From SLFH01 sp050486265 (GTDB lineage Bacteria; Planctomycetota; Phycisphaerae; Phycisphaerales; UBA1924): a DNA stretch of 64,000 bases. This document shows, one piece after another, positions 59,762-64,000 of this stretch. The stretch is taken from NCBI GenBank assembly GCA_050486265.1, contig JBJHCY010000013.1, positions 1-64,000 of the forward strand. Direction: 5' to 3'. Within the stretch, counting starts at the first letter, position 1. Each line of letters opens with the position of its first letter. The translations under genes were made by a program, and so were the position numbers. Below the pieces are notes generated by a model, which saw only the letters and a program-made list of their open reading frames with translations, did not search any database and had not been told where the DNA came from.

Positions 59762-61147
59762 ATGAATCCGACCGCGAGCCTGCTGCTGCCGGAGTTGATC
59801 GAACTGCTCGAGAAGCGTCGTTTCCGCGAGCTGCGCGAAGCGTTGCGCGAGCTTGACCACCGCGATGTGGCCGATCTGCTGGCCGAGCTCGACCCGCCGC
59901 AGGCGGCGTTGGCGTTCCGCATTCTGCCCAGCGAAGATATGGCGGATGTCTTCTCGTACTTCGACCCGGAGGTGCAGGAGCAGATCATCAGCGAACTGGG
60001 CGAGGAGCGGGCGTGGCGCGTCCTGGAGGACATGAACCCCGACGACCTCGCGGCCCTCTTCGAGGACCTGCCCTCGGAGGTGGCGCGGGCGCTCATGGAA
60101 CGCCTGAGCCCCGAGACCCGGCGCCACACGCAGCTCATCATGGGCTACCCGCTCGAATCGGTCGGGCGCCTGATGAGCCCCGAGTATGTCCGCATCCGCC
60201 CGGAGTGGACGGTCGCCAAGGCGCTCGAGAACATCCGGCGGTTCGGGCACGACGCCGAAACCCTCAACTGGGTCTTCGTGATCGACGCCAAACACCGACT
60301 GGCCGACGAGCTGCACATCCGCAAGCTGCTGCTGGCCGACCCCGAGACGAAAGTCGCCGATCTGCTCGACGGACGCTTCATCGCCCTGCGCGTCGACGAC
60401 GACCAGGAAGAGGCCGTCCGCAAGATGAACGACTACGACCGCTCGGCCCTGCCGGTGGTCGACGCCAACGGCGTGCTCCTGGGCATCGTCACCTTCGACG
60501 ATGTCGCCGACATCGCCGAAGAAGAGGCCACCGAGGACATCCACAAGCTCGGCGGCGTGGCGACGCTCGACGACAGGTACCTCTCGACGAGCCTGGGCAC
60601 GATGCTCAAGAAACGGCTGCCGTGGCTGGTGGTGCTGTTTCTCTTCCAGACCGTGACGATCAGCGTGATCAGCGCTTTCGAGGCGCAGCTCGAAGAGGCG
60701 GTCATCCTTGCGCTGTTCATCCCGCTGATTATCTCGACTGGCGGGAACACCGGCACACAGACCGCCAGCCTGCTCATCCGTGCGCTGGCCCTCCGCGAGG
60801 TCCGGCCCGGGCTTTGGCCGAAGGTCGCGGCTCGGGAACTGCTGACCGGGGCGTGCCTCGGCGTCGGCCTCGGCACGCTGGGCTTTGTCATCGTGCAGGC
60901 GATCAAGATCCTTGGGATCACCGAGGGCGACTATGCGCTGCATGTCGGCGCGGCGATTGCGTGCTCGACGCTCGCGATCGTGACATGGGCCGCGATCGTC
61001 GGTTCGTCGCTGCCGCTGTTGCTCGAAAGGCTCGGCGTTGACCCGGCGTCGAGTTCTGCGCCGCTGATCGCGACGCTCATGGATGTCTCTGGACTGCTGA
61101 TCTACTTCGGGATCTCGATCCTCATCCTGACCGGGACGGTGCTGTAG
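59762..61147 (+). CDS. mgtE: MgtE magnesium transporter
   Basis: 461 residues. N-terminal MgtE superhelix domain (LLAELDPPQAALAFRILPSEDM), CBS pair (RLMSPEYVRIRPEWTVAKA, DDVADIAEEEATEDIHKLGG), then five membrane helices with LFIPLIISTGGNTGTQTASL, the conserved pore segment. No Mg-responsive leader is seen in the 45 bp before the ATG. Confidence 0.93.
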   Translation: MNPTASLLLPELIELLEKRRFRELREALRELDHRDVADLLAELDPPQAALAFRILPSEDMADVFSYFDPEVQEQIISELGEERAWRVLEDMNPDDLAALFEDLPSEVARALMERLSPETRRHTQLIMGYPLESVGRLMSPEYVRIRPEWTVAKALENIRRFGHDAETLNWVFVIDAKHRLADELHIRKLLLADPETKVADLLDGRFIALRVDDDQEEAVRKMNDYDRSALPVVDANGVLLGIVTFDDVADIAEEEATEDIHKLGGVATLDDRYLSTSLGTMLKKRLPWLVVLFLFQTVTISVISAFEAQLEEAVILALFIPLIISTGGNTGTQTASLLIRALALREVRPGLWPKVAARELLTGACLGVGLGTLGFVIVQAIKILGITEGDYALHVGAAIACSTLAIVTWAAIVGSSLPLLLERLGVDPASSSAPLIATLMDVSGLLIYFGISILILTGTVL

Positions 61148-61170
61148 GGGGCGTGGGGTGTGGGGCGCTG

Positions 61171-61204
61171 ACCCGACTCTTCGCTTCGCTCAGAGGTCGG
61201 CGTC
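61171..61204 (-). repeat. 34-bp palindromic repeat, copy f
   Basis: Same orientation as copy a, preceded by GGGGCGTGGGGTGTGGGGCG, a G/T-rich tract that also occurs (in either orientation) near 1910, 35395 and 46590. Confidence 0.75.
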
Positions 61205-61234
61205 CTTGCGCGGCGTTCGTCGGTTGACATGAAA

Positions 61235-61270
61235 AAGGGCGGACGCCGGAGCGTCCGCCCTTGTTTCTTT
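61235..61270. terminator. Bidirectional intrinsic terminator
   Basis: AAGGGCGGACGC, loop CGGA, GCGTCCGCCCTT, with GTTTCTTT on the plus side and TTTTT on the minus side. Serves mgtE (+) and the P-type ATPase (-). Confidence 0.9.
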
Positions 61271-61301
61271 GACTGTGTTGTTTCTTTGACTGTGCTGAAG
61301 A

Positions 61302-63377
61302 TCAGGCCGGCTGGGCCGCGGCGCCGAGGTTGCGGATGCTCGCCTCGCGACGCTTCGGGCCGCTCTGCGTCGGCTCTTCGTAGGAGTGGAAGTTCTCGCT
61401 GAAGCGGACCAGGCGGAAGCTGTTGGCCAGCACGAAGATCTCGCCCGCGAAGTGGTAGAGGGCCGCCGCCGGCACCGCCAGCATGCCCGTCGACGCCAGC
61501 ACGAGGCCGACGATCACGATCAGGATCGACGCGGCGATGTTCTGCGCGATGATGAGCTTGGTCCGCCGGCTCAGCTCTACGAGGAAGGGGATGCGGCTGA
61601 GGTCGTCGGTCATCAGCGCGACATCGGCCGAGTTGGCCGCGATGTCAGAGCCCGCCAGACCCATCGCGACGCCGACATCGGCCGCGGCCAGCGAGGGGCC
61701 GTCGTTGATCCCGTCACCGACCATCATGACCGTGTAGCCCATGTCGGTCAGGCGGTGGATCTGCTCGTGCTTCTCTTCGGGGAGGCACTCGGCCTCGATC
61801 GCGTCGACGCCGACGGCGACGCCGACCCGCTTGGCGACCGAGAGCCTGTCGCCGGTGAAGATCGCGACGGTGCGGGCGCCGAGCTCGCGGAGGCGTCCGA
61901 CGACGCCGCGGGTCGCACGCCGGACCTTGTCTTCAAGGCCGACCACGCCGAGGTACTTGCCGTCGCGGACGACATGCACGCCCGACATGCCCTCGATCTT
62001 GCGCTCGATGTCGGCGATCTGGGTCTCGATGTCGGGGAAGAGCTCGACGAGCCATTTGGCGCGCCCGACATGCAGCTCGCCCTGGCCGGTCCGGGCGCGG
62101 ACGCCACGCCCGTGGATCTCTTCGAAGTCTTCGGTGCCCTCGGGCTCGATCCGTGCGGCCCGCGCCGTGTTGACGATCGACTGGGCGAGCGGGTGGTTGG
62201 AGTGGACCTCGGCCTCGGCCGCGGCCCGCAGAAGCTCGGCGCCCTCGATGCCCTCAGCGGGGACGAGTCGCGAGACCTCGAACTTGCCGGTGGTCATGGT
62301 GCCGGTCTTGTCGAAGACATACGCGTCGCAGCTGCCGGCGGTCTCCATCGTGCTGACGCGCTTGACCATGATGCCGAGGCGCGCCGCGGCGGCGAAGGCC
62401 GCAAGCATCGCAGACGGGCTGGCCAGGAGCAGCGCCGCCGGGCAGGCGACGATGAGCACGGTGATCGCCCGCTGGGCCGCCTGGTCGCGGACCGCCGCGG
62501 ACTCGCTCTGGCTGCTGATGAACCAGACCAGGCCCGCGATCATCAGGGCGATCGGGACGAAGAACTCGCTGACGCGCTGGATGAGGAGCTGGCGCGGCGT
62601 GCGGCTGGTCTCCGCCTCGCGGATCAGCTCGGTCACCTTGCCGATCGTCGTGTCCTCGCCCACGCGGTTGACGGTCATGTCGAACTGGCCGGTCAGGTTG
62701 CTCGTGCCGGCGTAGACCTCGCTGCCCTGCTGCACCTCGACGGGCATGGCCTCGCCGGTCAGCGAGGCCTGGTTGATCGTCGAGCGGCCCGAGGCGACGA
62801 TGCCGTCGACCGGCAGGTTCTCGCCGGGGCGGACGCGGACGGTCATGCCGACCTTGACCTTGTCGAGGTCGACTTCCTCCTCGGCGCCGTCTTCCTTGAC
62901 GATGCGGGCGATGTCGGGCGTCAGGTTGATCAGGTCCTCGATGGCCCGCTGGGCGCCGAACGCCGTGCGGCTGAGGATCTGGTCGGCGAGCAGCAGCACG
63001 AAGGCCAAGAGGCCGGCGGTCGCGTACTCGCCCGTCACCAACGCCGCGACGATCGCCAGGGCGACCAGCGTGCTCGACGAGGGCGTGAGGCTGCGGAGTT
63101 CCTTGATCGCCGCGAGCACCAGGGGCGTGCCCAAAATGAGCGCGCCGATCAGGGCGGGGACATCGGCGATGTCCGGCGGGAGGAAGCCGAAGCCCGGGAA
63201 GAGCCCGCCGAAGCCCTTGGAGAAAAGCGTCACGAGCACGAGCACACCGCCCGCCAGATACAGCGGGAGGTAGGTCTCGATCTTCGCGATCTCGTTGTGG
63301 GCGCAGCCCTGGTGCCCGCCCCACTCGTTCACATGATGCTTGTGCGCGGGGCTTCGGTCGCTGTCGGTCTGATGCAT
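61302..63377 (-). CDS. Heavy-metal P-type ATPase (P1B-like) with CPA motif
   Basis: 691 residues with a His-rich N-terminus (HKHHVNEWGGHQGCAH) and no CxxC metal-binding domain. Actuator SLTGEAMPVE, transmembrane metal motif VLIVACPAALLLASPSAM (Cys-Pro-Ala, where copper and zinc pumps have CPC), phosphorylation site VFDKTGTMTTGKF, SNHPLAQSIV (HP motif) and hinge VGDGINDGPSLAAADVG. Metal specificity cannot be assigned from this. ATG 63377. Confidence 0.87.
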   Translation of the reverse strand: MHQTDSDRSPAHKHHVNEWGGHQGCAHNEIAKIETYLPLYLAGGVLVLVTLFSKGFGGLFPGFGFLPPDIADVPALIGALILGTPLVLAAIKELRSLTPSSSTLVALAIVAALVTGEYATAGLLAFVLLLADQILSRTAFGAQRAIEDLINLTPDIARIVKEDGAEEEVDLDKVKVGMTVRVRPGENLPVDGIVASGRSTINQASLTGEAMPVEVQQGSEVYAGTSNLTGQFDMTVNRVGEDTTIGKVTELIREAETSRTPRQLLIQRVSEFFVPIALMIAGLVWFISSQSESAAVRDQAAQRAITVLIVACPAALLLASPSAMLAAFAAAARLGIMVKRVSTMETAGSCDAYVFDKTGTMTTGKFEVSRLVPAEGIEGAELLRAAAEAEVHSNHPLAQSIVNTARAARIEPEGTEDFEEIHGRGVRARTGQGELHVGRAKWLVELFPDIETQIADIERKIEGMSGVHVVRDGKYLGVVGLEDKVRRATRGVVGRLRELGARTVAIFTGDRLSVAKRVGVAVGVDAIEAECLPEEKHEQIHRLTDMGYTVMMVGDGINDGPSLAAADVGVAMGLAGSDIAANSADVALMTDDLSRIPFLVELSRRTKLIIAQNIAASILIVIVGLVLASTGMLAVPAAALYHFAGEIFVLANSFRLVRFSENFHSYEEPTQSGPKRREASIRNLGAAAQPA

Positions 63378-63612
63378 GGTTTTGACGCTCCGTGCGGGGC
63401 GTAGCGGCCCGAGTCTGCGATCGGTCGGCGGAGGCCGTGTAGCCCGAGCTTCGCCGGCAGACCGCCGACGACAGCGCGGGCCGGGCTATAGCCCTCGGCC
63501 CTCCGGAGAAAGATTCCGTGCCGATGGTACGCCAGACGCCAAGGCCCGGTTCGGCGTCCGGTTCTCTGTCCGGTTCGAGGCCCGCGGGTCGGCTATCTTG
63601 TGAGAGACGACC

Positions 63613-64000
63613 ATGCCGCCCGATACCAACCCCAACCCGAACCCGACGCTCGCTCCACCCGGCCGCCCCGCCGAGATCGCGATCCTCGGCCTCGGCCAGA
63701 TGGGCCTCGCCTGCGCCGGCCTGCTCACCTCGGGCGACCCCGCCAAGGGCAGCGGCGAGCGACCCGTGCCGCGTGTCCGCGTCTGGGGCCACGACCAGGC
63801 CGAGGCCGGTCGCCTCAGCCAGACCAGAAAGAGCGACCGCCTCGATGGTTTTTCCCTCCACGAGAGCGTCCGCGTCATGCTCGACGACGCCGAGCTCGTC
63901 AAGGCCGACCTGATCGTCGCGGCGGTCCCCGTCCAGCACATCCGCGAGGCCCTCGAACGCCTCGCCCCCCACGCCCCGCCCAAGGCTCCCGTCGTCTCGG
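63613..64000 (+). CDS. gpsA: NAD(P)-dependent glycerol-3-phosphate dehydrogenase, N-terminal part
   Basis: 129 residues are visible before the window ends. After a Pro/Asn-rich start (MPPDTNPNPNPTLAPPG), AEIAILGLGQMGLACAGLL is the Rossmann GxGxxG motif, VWGHDQAEAGRLSQTRKSD matches the GpsA LWGRDxxxxxxxxxxRxN region, and LVKADLIVAAVPVQHIREAL the next strand. It makes sn-glycerol 3-phosphate for lipid synthesis. Confidence 0.8.
   Translation, partial: MPPDTNPNPNPTLAPPGRPAEIAILGLGQMGLACAGLLTSGDPAKGSGERPVPRVRVWGHDQAEAGRLSQTRKSDRLDGFSLHESVRVMLDDAELVKADLIVAAVPVQHIREALERLAPHAPPKAPVVS

Overview
The window is high-GC DNA (roughly two-thirds G+C by eye) with dense gene packing, many GTG/TTG starts and ATGA/GTGA stop-start overlaps. 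A planctomycete-type prepilin (leader ending in A before FTLIELL), a PEP-CTERM-like secreted protein, many short dispersed palindromic repeats and the gene mix suggest a planctomycete, probably of the Phycisphaerae. This is inference from gene style, not from a marker gene.

Layout. 1-8.3 kb: prepilin-like protein, ispD, a complete tmRNA (tag AEPQYALAA), an AbiE type IV toxin-antitoxin pair with its own promoter/operator, a membrane-anchored pentapeptide-repeat protein, and a transsulfuration pair (cystathionine gamma-synthase/lyase-like enzyme and cystathionine beta-synthase). 8.5-9.5 kb: two unassigned small proteins. 9.6-18.3 kb (minus strand): a long, largely overlapping operon that starts with a tetraheme cytochrome c, a Tat-exported four-cluster ferredoxin and an NrfD-type membrane subunit, then runs through moaA, a carboxymuconolactone-decarboxylase-like gene, moaD, moaE, moeA, moaC, mog, a TauE/SafE transporter and mobA. 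Divergent from it (18.4-23.2 kb) are napD, napA, a tetraheme napB, a napG-like ferredoxin and a small unknown gene. Together these give a periplasmic nitrate reductase, a candidate quinol-oxidising module to feed it, and the enzymes for its Mo-bis-MGD cofactor.

23.2-29.8 kb is the most interesting block, an RNA-repair island. It holds the CARF/sigma-54 activator rtcR, then divergently a sigma-54 promoter, a Ro60/TROVE protein gene (rsr), a ~0.6-kb cluster of non-coding tRNA-like RNAs, the RNA ligase rtcB and the RNA 3'-phosphate cyclase rtcA. Three of the RNAs share a motif in place of a normal anticodon arm plus a T-arm-like hairpin. The first is closed by a long bulged helix like a Y RNA. 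A tRNA 5'-half-like sequence and a nearly canonical but aberrant tRNA follow.

30-38.8 kb: PEP-CTERM-like protein, two hypothetical genes, a macro-domain protein, a decayed PaeR7I/XhoI-like restriction-modification pair (methylase broken by a frameshift, endonuclease by an in-frame TGA), a membrane protein, an EamA transporter, a small lipoprotein-like protein and a large secreted protein. 39-43.2 kb: trpE, clpS, a D-2-hydroxyacid dehydrogenase and a YpdA-like reductase in tight array. 43.2-46.5 kb is repeat-rich, with small membrane, lipoprotein and uncertain genes. 46.7-64 kb: pheT (lacking its tRNA-binding OB insert), an outer-membrane porin, a PhoB/PhoR-type two-component system, a lipoprotein, phoH, a PgpH-like HD phosphohydrolase, a tRNA-dihydrouridine synthase, a lipoprotein, a BshB1-like deacetylase, mgtE, a heavy-metal P-type ATPase with an unusual CPA motif, and the 5' part of gpsA cut by the window end.

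All functional names come from recognised motifs and remembered family sequences; no database search was run.
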